Source: CAZEIW01 sp964512305 (GTDB lineage Bacteria; Pseudomonadota; Gammaproteobacteria; Burkholderiales; Burkholderiaceae_F). Taken from it: 20,578 nucleotides of DNA. The stretch is from the NCBI GenBank assembly GCA_964512305.1, contig CAZEIW010000224.1, positions 1 to 20,578 on the forward strand. The letters run 5' to 3'. The notes under the pieces are model-generated. The model was not told where the DNA came from, did not search any database, and worked only from the letters and a program-made list of their open reading frames with translations. The translations under genes and the position numbers were made by a program. Below are positions 12,887 through 19,835 of the stretch, in pieces (position 1 is the stretch's first letter; each line of letters opens with the position of its first letter).

Positions 12887-13945
12887 ATGGAATTTTTCCG
12901 GATCAGCCGAACCATTCCGTTCATGCGGTATGCGCTGATCTTCAACATCATCTCGCTGGTGACGTTCCTGATCGCGGTCGGCTTCCTGATCTTCCGCGGA
13001 CTGAACCTGTCGATCGAGTTCACCGGCGGCACCGTGATGGAGGTCTCCTTCAAGGCGCCGGCCGACCTCGAGAAGGTGCGCGCCGCGATCGCCCGCAACG
13101 ACTGGGGCGACTTCCAGGTGCAGAGCTTCGGTTCGGCCGAAGACGTGCTGATCAGGCTGCCCGCGCGCCCCGGGTTTTCCTCCGGCCAGCAGGCGGAGAT
13201 CGCGTTCTCGGCGCTGACCGCGGAGCCGGCGGCGGGCGAGGCGCCGGCCTGCGCCGACCTGCACGCGGCCTACGCGAAGTTCGTGCAGCTGCCGCAGAAG
13301 GACCGCACGCCGGAGGCCTCCGCGCCCGTGCAGGACCTGCAGAAGAAGCTCGCCGGCCAGTGCACGGAGATGCGCCGGGTCGAGTTCGTTGGTCCTCAGG
13401 TCGGCTCCGAGCTGGCGCAGGACGGCGCGATTGCGCTGCTCATGGTCTGCGTCGGCATCATGATCTACCTGGCGTTCCGGTTCGAAAAGAAATTCTCGGT
13501 CGCGGCGATCATCGCCAACCTGCACGACGTCGTGCTGGTGATCGGGATGTTCTCGATCTTCCGCTGGGAGTTCTCGCTGCCGGTTCTTGCCGCGGTGCTG
13601 GCGGTGCTGGGCTACTCGGTCAACGAGTCCGTGATCATCTTCGACCGGGTGCGCGAACACTTCCGCACGATGCGCAAGGCGAGCGTGGTCGAGGTCATCG
13701 ATTCGGCGATCACGGCGACGATTTCGCGCACGATCATCACGCACGGCGCGACGCTGACGATGACGATCACGATGCTGCTGTTCGGGGGCCCGGCGCTGCA
13801 CTACTTCGCGCTTGCCCTCACGCTCGGCATCATGTTCGGCGTCTACTCGTCGGTGTTCGTCGCGGCGGCGATCGCGAAGTACCTCGGCGTCAAGCGCAGC
13901 GACCTGGTGAAGCCCGTCAAGGACGAGCGGCAGGCGACGCCGTAG
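12887..13945 (+). CDS. secF: Protein translocase subunit SecF
   Basis: A 352-residue partner of SecD in the SecDF-YajC complex. It has an N-terminal helix (about 14-37), GLNLSIEFTGGTVMEVSF just after it, and a five-helix C-terminal bundle with VEFVGPQVGSELAQDGAIALL, VIGMFSIFRWEFSLPVLAAVLAVLGYSVNESVIIFDRVREHFR and ISRTIITHGATLTMTITMLLFGGPAL. It is about 30 residues longer than E. coli SecF. The extra length is in the periplasmic loop around residues 105-160 (ACADLHAAYAKFVQLPQKDRTPEA), which looks like a lineage-specific loop. It begins 91 bases after secD; that gap holds no visible element. Confidence 0.97.
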   Translation: MEFFRISRTIPFMRYALIFNIISLVTFLIAVGFLIFRGLNLSIEFTGGTVMEVSFKAPADLEKVRAAIARNDWGDFQVQSFGSAEDVLIRLPARPGFSSGQQAEIAFSALTAEPAAGEAPACADLHAAYAKFVQLPQKDRTPEASAPVQDLQKKLAGQCTEMRRVEFVGPQVGSELAQDGAIALLMVCVGIMIYLAFRFEKKFSVAAIIANLHDVVLVIGMFSIFRWEFSLPVLAAVLAVLGYSVNESVIIFDRVREHFRTMRKASVVEVIDSAITATISRTIITHGATLTMTITMLLFGGPALHYFALALTLGIMFGVYSSVFVAAAIAKYLGVKRSDLVKPVKDERQATP

Positions 13946-13970
13946 GGCACGTGGCACGCCAGTAGCCAAC

Positions 13971-14190
13971 GTCATCCCCGGGCGAAGTCCCGGGGATCCA
14001 CGCCTGCCCTCAGGGGCCTGCCCCGAGGGTCGGCGAAGGACGAAGCGCTTCCAGCCCGCGCCGACGTGGATGGCCGGGACAAGCCCGGCCATGACAGCTC
14101 AACTCGCAAACCCAAAGCAAATGTCATCCCCGGGCTCGTCCCGGGGATCCACGCCTGCCCTCAGGGGCCTGCCCCGAGGGTCGGTGCAGG
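13971..14190 (+). repeat. Mosaic of REP-like hairpin modules between secF and the cytochrome gene
   Basis: Three blocks are visible. At 13971-14035, GTCATCCCCGGG...CCCGGGGATCCACG (module B) is followed by CCCTCAGGGG...CCCCGAGGGTCGG (module C). At 14061-14095 there is CCGACGTGGATGGCCGGGACAAGCCCGGCCATGAC (inverted module B, hairpin GGCCGGGACAAGCCCGGCC). At 14123-14190 modules B and C occur again, nearly identical to the first block. There are no T-tracts. These modules account for most of the 13946-14218 gap; no gene is seen in it. Confidence 0.88.
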
Positions 14191-14218
14191 ACTAAGCGGT
14201 GAGACCCGCGGAAACCGG

Positions 14219-14740
14219 CTACTTGCCGGATTCGGCCGCCGTCATCTCCTGATACTGCTGCGGCGTCAGGTGGGGCAGTTCCTGCAGGAAGGCCACGATG
14301 GCCCAGGCGTCGGCCGGCTTGTACTTGTTCTCCCACGACGGCATTCCCGTCATCTTGATGCCGTGCATGACGACCCAGTAGTACTCGCCTGCCGAGGGCC
14401 GGTCGGGGTCCTCGCCGAACAGCTTGGGTGGTTGGGGATTCAGGCCCTTGCCGGTCGGCCCCGGATAGTTTCCGGGCGCGCCGTGGCAGGTCTGGCAGTC
14501 GTCGCGATAATGGCCCGCGCCGCGGCGGACGTTCTGCGGGTTCGCCAGGTCGCCCGGCTCGGCGAGGCCCGCCGCGTGCGCCTCGACCGATCGATCGCGC
14601 GCGGTCTCGAGCAGCCAGGCGACAACGGCATTGTCAGGAATCGTCGCCGAGACGTCGTAAGCACCCGAGTACGCGTACGCAAGTGCCGCAACGACGACCA
14701 CCACCACGAACGAGGCGATCGCGATCAGCGCGCTTTTCAT
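14219..14740 (-). CDS. Membrane-anchored class I c-type cytochrome
   Basis: A 173-residue monohaem cytochrome. An uncleaved-looking N-terminal helix (residues 4-23, LIAIASFVVVVVVAALAYAY) would anchor it in the inner membrane facing the periplasm. The haem site is C82-Q-T-C85-H86 (DDCQTCHGAPG), and M133 in KMTGMPSW is the likely axial methionine. The C-terminus has the usual WAIVAFLQELP helix of cytochrome c/CccA-like domains. AGGAG five bases before the ATG supports the start. The gene stands alone: secF ends on the other side of a repeat block, and the envelope operon is divergent across about 250 bases. It probably passes electrons in a respiratory or oxidative pathway, but no oxidase or dehydrogenase gene is near. 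Confidence 0.92.
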   Translation of the reverse strand: MKSALIAIASFVVVVVVAALAYAYSGAYDVSATIPDNAVVAWLLETARDRSVEAHAAGLAEPGDLANPQNVRRGAGHYRDDCQTCHGAPGNYPGPTGKGLNPQPPKLFGEDPDRPSAGEYYWVVMHGIKMTGMPSWENKYKPADAWAIVAFLQELPHLTPQQYQEMTAAESGK

Positions 14741-14841
14741 CGAAGCTCCTCTTCGTTTCCCGTTCGAATCGTACCGCGAGCAGGACGCGTTTCGCTGAGT
14801 GCTTTACTCGGCATTGCACGCCTCTTACGAGCCGCGGCGCC

Positions 14842-14850
14842 TGTGGATAA
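14842..14850 (-). promoter_or_regulatory. Isolated perfect DnaA-box match
   Basis: TGTGGATAA is the exact complement of the DnaA box TTATCCACA. It lies in the divergent gap 14741-14993 between the cytochrome gene and the envelope operon. No second box, AT-rich unwinding region or replication gene is nearby, so this is not an origin; it may be a chance match or a DnaA-regulated site. No clear sigma-70 promoter was recognised in the rest of this gap. Confidence 0.3.
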
Positions 14851-14993
14851 CCCGGTCGCATGCACCGGGCCGCGGCGCCCGTCGCCATCCCTTGCGATTC
14901 GTCGTCACCGGCAGCGATCCGTCGCTCTAGGCTGACGCGCGCCGTGTCGCTCGCGATAGTGGCGCCGTCCCAAGCCGATCAAAGGAGCGCCAG

Positions 14994-15686
14994 ATGCGAG
15001 TCTCGACCGGGATCTCACCGCCTATTTCGAGGCGGATTGCGACCTTGACGCTGTTGGCCGGATTCGCCGCAACCGGCCTGGCCCTGATGCAGCCGTGCCG
15101 GGCGGATACCCCGGCCGACGCGATCGCGCACGCACAGGCCGACTTCGACCGCGGCCGCGGCGGCGACACCGCCGCGCTCGATCGCGCGGCCGACGCTTTC
15201 AAGGATCTGTCGATGAAGGATCCCGCGAACCCGCTGCTGCTCGCGTACTTCGGTGCCGCGACGACGCTGCAGGCGAAGAACGCCTGGGCGCCGTGGAACA
15301 AGATGAAGTACGCCGAGGGCGGCCTCGGCTCGCTCGACAAGGCGCTCGCGCTGCTGCAGCCCGACGATGACCGCAGGGTCGTCGGCGGCCTGCCGGTCGG
15401 CCTTGGCACGCGGATGCTCGCCGTCACCACCTTCCTGTCCGTGCCCGACATGTTCCACCGCTTCGAGACCGGAAAGGACGTGCTGCGGCAGGCGCTGGCC
15501 GCCCCTGCGTTCCCCTCCGCGGCGCCCGCACTGCGTGCGCAGTTGATGATGCAGTCCGCATTGGTGGCGCAAAAGGAAGACCGGCGCGACGCGGAGCTTG
15601 CGCAGCTCAAGCAGGTCGTCGCGCTTGCGCCGGGCACGCCGGTGGCGCAGCGGGCCGCGACCCGGCTGAAGGAGCTCGGGCAATGA
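14994..15686 (+). CDS. Periplasmic repeat protein, first gene of the envelope operon
   Basis: A 230-residue protein with a signal peptide: a charged start (MRVSTGISPPISRR), a hydrophobic core IATLTLLAGFAATGLAL and a cleavage-like site at PCRA|DTP near 38. The mature part is helical, with TPR-like spacing: AIAHAQADFDRGRGGDTAALDRAADAF, NPLLLAYFGAATTLQAKNAW, then ELAQLKQVVALAPGTPVAQRAATRLKEL, the last of which is a typical TPR helix pair. I do not recognise a named family. AAAGGAG at 14981-14987 sits six bases before the ATG. The stop overlaps the ATPase start as ATGA, so translation is coupled, and a role with the transporter in the periplasm is inferred. Confidence 0.78.
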   Translation: MRVSTGISPPISRRIATLTLLAGFAATGLALMQPCRADTPADAIAHAQADFDRGRGGDTAALDRAADAFKDLSMKDPANPLLLAYFGAATTLQAKNAWAPWNKMKYAEGGLGSLDKALALLQPDDDRRVVGGLPVGLGTRMLAVTTFLSVPDMFHRFETGKDVLRQALAAPAFPSAAPALRAQLMMQSALVAQKEDRRDAELAQLKQVVALAPGTPVAQRAATRLKELGQ

Positions 15687-16396
15687 GCTCGGCCGCGGTC
15701 CAACGCTATCCGGCGCGCGTGCCGCAGGCGGCCGTGCTCGCGCTCGAGGGCGTGCACAAGTCCTACGGCAGCGGCGCGGCACAGGTGCGGGCGCTGCGCG
15801 GCATCGACCTCGCGGTCGCGCCCGGCGAGCTGCTGGCGCTGAAGGGACCCTCGGGCAGCGGCAAGAGCACGCTGCTCAACATCTGCGGGCTTCTGACCGG
15901 CCCCGACGCGGGCCGCGTGCACTTCGACGGCACCGATGCGACCGGCCTGTCGATGCGGGCCCAGACCCTGCTGCGGCGCGAAAAGATCGGCTTCGTGTTC
16001 CAGAGCTTCAACCTGGTGCCGGTGATGACCGCCTTCGAGAACGTCGAATATCCGCTGCTGCTCGCGGGCGTCGGCACCTCCGAGCGGCGCGAGCGGGTCG
16101 AAGGCATCCTGGGCAAGCTCGGCCTCGCCGGGCTTGGCAAGCGGCGGCCCGACGAGCTGTCGGGCGGCCAGCGCCAGCGCGTCGCGATCGCGCGTGCGCT
16201 GGTCAAGCGGCCGCACCTGGTGATCGCCGACGAACCGACCGCCAATCTGGACAGCACGACCGCGACCCAGATCATCGACCTGATGCACGCCGCGGTCGCC
16301 GAGGACCGCGCGAGCTTCCTGGTGGCCACGCACGACCCGGCGATGGCCGCGCGCTGCACGCGCGTGCTCGAACTGCACGACGGAGCCCTGCAATGA
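15683..16396 (+). CDS. ABC transporter ATPase, LolD/MacB type
   Basis: A 237-residue cytoplasmic ATPase. Walker A is GPSGSGKS (55-62), the Q-loop is FVFQSFNLVPVMTAFENVEYP (Q107), the signature is LSGGQ (159-163), Walker B is LVIADEPTANLD (179-190) and the switch His is H217 (ATHDP). The 'NLVPVMTAFENV' and 'TANLDS' context is that of the LolD/MacB/FtsE group, which powers mechanotransmission-type permeases rather than channel-forming importers. It is overlapped by ATGA junctions at both ends (with the periplasmic protein gene and the permease gene), so it is almost certainly the motor of the permease encoded next. The substrate is unknown. Confidence 0.95.
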   Translation: MSSAAVQRYPARVPQAAVLALEGVHKSYGSGAAQVRALRGIDLAVAPGELLALKGPSGSGKSTLLNICGLLTGPDAGRVHFDGTDATGLSMRAQTLLRREKIGFVFQSFNLVPVMTAFENVEYPLLLAGVGTSERRERVEGILGKLGLAGLGKRRPDELSGGQRQRVAIARALVKRPHLVIADEPTANLDSTTATQIIDLMHAAVAEDRASFLVATHDPAMAARCTRVLELHDGALQ

Positions 16397-17637
16397 ACTC
16401 GCTCGTGTTCGCGGTGAAGAACGTCCAGCGCAATCGGCGCCGCTCGCTGATCACGCTCGCGATCGGGGCGGTCGGCACCGCGGCGGTGCTGATCGGCGGC
16501 GGATTCGCCCTCTACACGTACGAGGCGCTGCGCGACGCGTCCGCGCGCGACACCGGCCACGTGATCGTCGCGGCCGAGGGCTACTTCGATCACGACGAGG
16601 ACAAGCCGATGCAATACGGCATGTCCGATTACGCGGAGCTGCGCGCCCGCCTGCTGCGCGACCCGCGCGTGCGCGCCGTGCTGCCGCACGTCGCGCTGTC
16701 CGGGCTGCTCAGCAACGGCGACAAGTCGGCGGTCGTGATCGGCCGCGGGCTCGACCCGGCCGACGAGTTCCACGTCAAGGGGCCGTTCCTGAAGGTGGCC
16801 GAGGGCGAGGTGCTGAGCGCGCACCCCGAGGCCGGCGCGCCGCCCGAAATCCTGCTCGGCCGGGACCTTGCGCGCTCGATGAACGCCCACCCGGGCAGCG
16901 GGCTGACGCTGCTTTCGACGACCACCGAGGGCGCGCTCAACGCGATCGACGTCCAGGTCAAGGGCGTCGTGTCGGTGGGCGTGCCGGACATCGACAAGCG
17001 CCTCGTGCTGGTGACCCTCGCGACCGCGCAGTCGCTGCTGCTGACCGACAAGGTGAGCTCGGTCTCGGTCCACTTGGTCGACACCGCCCAGACCGATGCG
17101 GTGGCCGCCGACGTGGCGCACGGGCCGCTGTCCGGCGACGGCCAGGGATCGGCCCGTCACTCGGTGCAGACCTGGCTCGACCAGGCCTTCTTCTACCAGG
17201 CCGTGCGCGCGCTCTACAACCGCATCTTCGGGCTGCTGGGCGCCATTATCGTGATGATCGTCGCCTTCTCGGTCTTCAACACGATCGCGATGGCGGTGGT
17301 CGAGCGCACGCGCGAGATCGGCACGCAGCGCGCGCTCGGCGCGCTGCCGTCGCAGATCGTCGGCGAGTTCGCGCTCGAGGGGCTCGTGATCGGCGCCGCC
17401 GGCGCCGTGATCGGCGCGCTGCTGTGCGGCGTTGCCTCGATGTCGTTCGATCTCCTCGGCGCGCAGATGCCGCCGCCGCCCGGGCGCTCCGAGGGCTACC
17501 CGCTGCACATCAACCTGGATCCCGCGCTGCTCGCGCTGACGCTGCTGCTCGTGGTCGCGCTGTCGATCGCGGCGGCCTGGTTCGCCAGCCGCCGGGCCGC
17601 CAATCGTCCGATCGTGGAGGCACTGACCCATGTCTGA
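16393..17637 (+). CDS. ABC transporter permease, FtsX/MacB-like
   Basis: A 414-residue inner-membrane protein with the 1+3 topology of MacB/LolC/FtsX permeases. TM1 is about 17-41 (SLITLAIGAVGTAAVLIGGGFALY), followed by a large periplasmic domain (about 45-270, MacB-PCD-like). TM2 is about 278-302, TM3 about 325-350 and TM4 about 376-398. The cytoplasmic segment RTREIGTQRALGALPSQI (305-322) after TM2 is the family's coupling region to the ATPase. The start overlaps the ATPase stop (ATGA), and the last eight bases overlap the start of the LolA-like gene. One permease gene per ATPase suggests a homodimer. A MacB-like or lipoprotein-handling role is plausible; which of these cannot be settled from the sequence. 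Confidence 0.94.
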   Translation: MNSLVFAVKNVQRNRRRSLITLAIGAVGTAAVLIGGGFALYTYEALRDASARDTGHVIVAAEGYFDHDEDKPMQYGMSDYAELRARLLRDPRVRAVLPHVALSGLLSNGDKSAVVIGRGLDPADEFHVKGPFLKVAEGEVLSAHPEAGAPPEILLGRDLARSMNAHPGSGLTLLSTTTEGALNAIDVQVKGVVSVGVPDIDKRLVLVTLATAQSLLLTDKVSSVSVHLVDTAQTDAVAADVAHGPLSGDGQGSARHSVQTWLDQAFFYQAVRALYNRIFGLLGAIIVMIVAFSVFNTIAMAVVERTREIGTQRALGALPSQIVGEFALEGLVIGAAGAVIGALLCGVASMSFDLLGAQMPPPPGRSEGYPLHINLDPALLALTLLLVVALSIAAAWFASRRAANRPIVEALTHV

Positions 17638-18394
17638 TCGTTCCCGCAAGGCGGCGCGCCTGACGGCGCTTGCGCTCCTGCCGCTCGTGCTTGCCGCAAC
17701 GCTGACGGGCGGCGCGCGCGCCGCCGACGTCAAGGCGCTGCTCAAGACCGCCGATGAATACCGGCTCGCCTCGGACCAGGTCCAGGTCGACACGCAGATC
17801 AAGTTCTTCAAGTCGGGCACGCTCGACAAGGAGCGCCTGTATCGCGTGCTGGTCAAGCCCGACCGCAGGTCGCTGGTCGTGTCGCAGTCGCCGGCGGAAA
17901 AGGGCCAGAAGGTCCTGATGCTGGCCGACGACTTCTGGATCGTCCTGCCCTCGAGCCAGCGCCCGATCCGGATCACGCCGATGCAGAAGTTGCTCGGCGA
18001 CGCATCGGCGGGCGATATCGCCAGCATGACGTGGAGCGAGGACTACGACGGAACCGTCGCGGGCGATGCCCAGATCGCGGGCAAGCCCTGCCTGAAGCTG
18101 GATCTCGTCTCGCAGCACAAGGGCACGACCTATCGGCGGATCGTGCTGTTCCTGTCCAAGCCGGCCGCCGAGCCGGTGTTCGCCGAGCTCTACGTCGCGT
18201 CGGACAAGATGGCCAAGGAGGCGACGTTCGAGATGGGCCAGCTCGAAGGGCAGCGCCGCGTCGTGTCGATGAGCCTGACGGACAAGATCCAGGGCGGCCG
18301 CGTGACTGAGATCCGCTACCTGGCGCAGCGGCCGCGGACCGTGCCGGAGGAGTACTTCAACCCGATGTATCTGACGCATAACGAGTTGAAGTGA
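17630..18394 (+). CDS. LolA-like outer-membrane lipoprotein-sorting protein
   Basis: A 254-residue secreted protein with signal peptide residues 1-31 (core LTALALLPLVLAATLTGG, site ARA|ADV). The mature part reads as a LolA/LolB-like half-barrel: ADVKALLKTADEYRLASDQVQVDTQIKFFKSG, then RSLVVSQSPAEKGQKVLMLADDFWIVLPSSQRPIRITPMQKLLG, GKPCLKLDLVSQHKGTTYRRIVLFLSK and a C-terminal GGRVTEIRYLAQRPRTVPEEYFNP. It matches the 'outer membrane lipoprotein-sorting protein' family found beside FtsX-type permeases and RND-type exporters. There is no lipobox cysteine, so it is soluble in the periplasm. Its start lies within the end of the permease gene. By analogy with LolA it would carry a hydrophobic cargo released by the ABC transporter. 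Confidence 0.88.
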   Translation: MSDRSRKAARLTALALLPLVLAATLTGGARAADVKALLKTADEYRLASDQVQVDTQIKFFKSGTLDKERLYRVLVKPDRRSLVVSQSPAEKGQKVLMLADDFWIVLPSSQRPIRITPMQKLLGDASAGDIASMTWSEDYDGTVAGDAQIAGKPCLKLDLVSQHKGTTYRRIVLFLSKPAAEPVFAELYVASDKMAKEATFEMGQLEGQRRVVSMSLTDKIQGGRVTEIRYLAQRPRTVPEEYFNPMYLTHNELK

Positions 18395-18412
18395 CGCTGG
18401 TGCGGCTCCGAG

Positions 18413-19828
18413 ATGAACGCTCCTGTCTTGACCCGGTTATCTGCGCAGCTGTGCCTTGCGCCGACGTGGATCCCCGGGACTTCGCCCGGGGATGACGCCC
18501 ACCATTTCCGTGCCGCTAGTACACGTCATGGCCGGGCTTGTCCCGGCCATCCACGTCGGCGCACGGCACTGCGCTACACCATCGCTGCGAGTCTCCTAAC
18601 CGCCAGCTTCGCCGCCTTCGCCGCGGATGAGCCGACCCCCGTTGACACCGCCTCGCCTGACCTTTCCGTCGCCGTGCGCGCCATCCCCGAGGTCCATCAC
18701 GCCTACCCTGCCAGCCCGTATGCGCCCGCCGATGCGATCACGGGCCAGGGATACGACCGCCTGGTCGACCAGATCGAACTTCGCGCCCACGGCGGCGGCT
18801 TCAGCCTGGTATGGACCGGCAGCGCCGTGGCGCAGCAGAACGCGGCGCCTGCCTATAGCGGGACTTTGAACGAGGCCTATCACGACTCGGAATGGCGCGG
18901 CGCGCACTGGTCGATCGGCAAGAAGGCGATGAGCTGGGACGTCGGTCTCGCGTTCCGCCCGCTCGATGTCGTGCAGCAGGAGGACCGCCGCGCCCTGTAC
19001 ACGTTCGCGCTCGATGGCATTGCGGTGATCGCGGCCGAGGTCCTCGACGCCGACTCCGCCTGGACCGTGCTGGTGGCGAACCCGGGAAGCGGCGAGGCCC
19101 GGGCGGCGCGCGACGACGGCTCGGTCGCGGCGCGCTACTACCGGCGCATCGGCAGCCTCGACTGGTACGCGGTGTCGCGCCTGAGCCGCCGCGATCGCGC
19201 CCAGGCGGGCAGCTCGTTCTCCTGGGTCGCCAACGAGAGTCTCGAGTGGCACGGTTCCCTGCTCTACCAGCGCCGCTCCGAGAAGAACTTCAACTCCCTC
19301 GCGCTCACGCCGGGCGCGCCGCCGCTGTCCGCATCGGATCCGACCGTCGTGCGCGAGGACTTCAACGCCGTGCTGGCGCTCGCCGGCGGCACGTGGACCA
19401 ACGAAGCCGGATGGTCGTTCATCGCCGAAGGCTGGTACGACGGCACCGCGTATCGCAAGTCCGACTGGGACGCGCTGCGGGCGCTGACCGCGCGCCAGCT
19501 GGCGCTGCGCGGCCGCCCCGGGGTGCCGGAACTGGCGATCGACGGCAATCTCGCCTACAGTACCCGCTACTATCAGTATTCCAATCTGCTGCGGGAAAAC
19601 CTGCTCGCGCGCGTGTCGGTCAAGATCGAGAAGTTCACGCCATCCCTGGACGTGCTCGCCACGCCGCGCGACGGCGGCCTGGTGGCGACGGCGTCGTGCG
19701 GCTACGAGGGCGATCGCAGCCGGGTCGACGCCGGCCTGCGCGTGCTCGGCGGCCGGGCCGACTCGGCCTATCGGCGCGCCCCCGAGAGCCGCGTGTTCTA
19801 CATCGCGGGCTCGTTCTTCCTGCGTTAG
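18413..19828 (+). CDS. Probable outer-membrane (beta-barrel-like) protein with a repeat-encoded N-terminal extension
   Basis: A 471-residue product without a family I recognise. A signal-peptide core, LRYTIAASLLTASFAAFA, ends at residue 70 (AFA|ADEP), which is unusually late. Residues about 16-52 ahead of it come from a pair of REP-like hairpins (18459-18563). No ATG, GTG or TTG in frame follows the repeat before the hydrophobic core, so translation must begin at 18413 (or at TTG 18428) or at a non-standard codon. The mature part alternates polar and aromatic strands (GGGFSLVWTGSAV, SFSWVANESLEWHGSLLYQRR, GWSFIAEGWYDGTAYRKSDW, STRYYQYSNLLRENLLARVSVK, SRVFYIAGSFFLR), as in outer-membrane barrels, though the final residue is Arg, not Phe. 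It follows the LolA-like gene by 18 bases and is likely the outer-membrane partner of the system. Confidence 0.72.
   Translation: MNAPVLTRLSAQLCLAPTWIPGTSPGDDAHHFRAASTRHGRACPGHPRRRTALRYTIAASLLTASFAAFAADEPTPVDTASPDLSVAVRAIPEVHHAYPASPYAPADAITGQGYDRLVDQIELRAHGGGFSLVWTGSAVAQQNAAPAYSGTLNEAYHDSEWRGAHWSIGKKAMSWDVGLAFRPLDVVQQEDRRALYTFALDGIAVIAAEVLDADSAWTVLVANPGSGEARAARDDGSVAARYYRRIGSLDWYAVSRLSRRDRAQAGSSFSWVANESLEWHGSLLYQRRSEKNFNSLALTPGAPPLSASDPTVVREDFNAVLALAGGTWTNEAGWSFIAEGWYDGTAYRKSDWDALRALTARQLALRGRPGVPELAIDGNLAYSTRYYQYSNLLRENLLARVSVKIEKFTPSLDVLATPRDGGLVATASCGYEGDRSRVDAGLRVLGGRADSAYRRAPESRVFYIAGSFFLR
18459..18563 (+). repeat. Inverted pair of family B REP-like hairpins inside a coding region
   Basis: CGCCGACGTGGATCCCCGGG-acttcg-CCCGGGGATGAC is followed after a short spacer by GTCATGGCCGGGCTTGTCCCGGCC and ATCCACGTCGGCGC. 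The two outer ends (CGCCGACGTGGAT / ATCCACGTCGGCG) are complementary, so the pair forms a BIME-like unit of 105 bases, a multiple of three, that stays open in the frame of the surrounding gene. Confidence 0.9.
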
Positions 19829-19835
19829 CGAGCCG

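Noticed and set aside
14842..14850. Replication origin
   Set aside because: There is a single DnaA box with no clustered boxes, AT-rich unwinding region or dnaA/dnaN/gidA genes.
15763..18027. A 754-residue minus-strand open frame opposite the ABC operon
   Set aside because: It is a low-complexity antisense reading of well-supported ATPase, permease and LolA-like genes.
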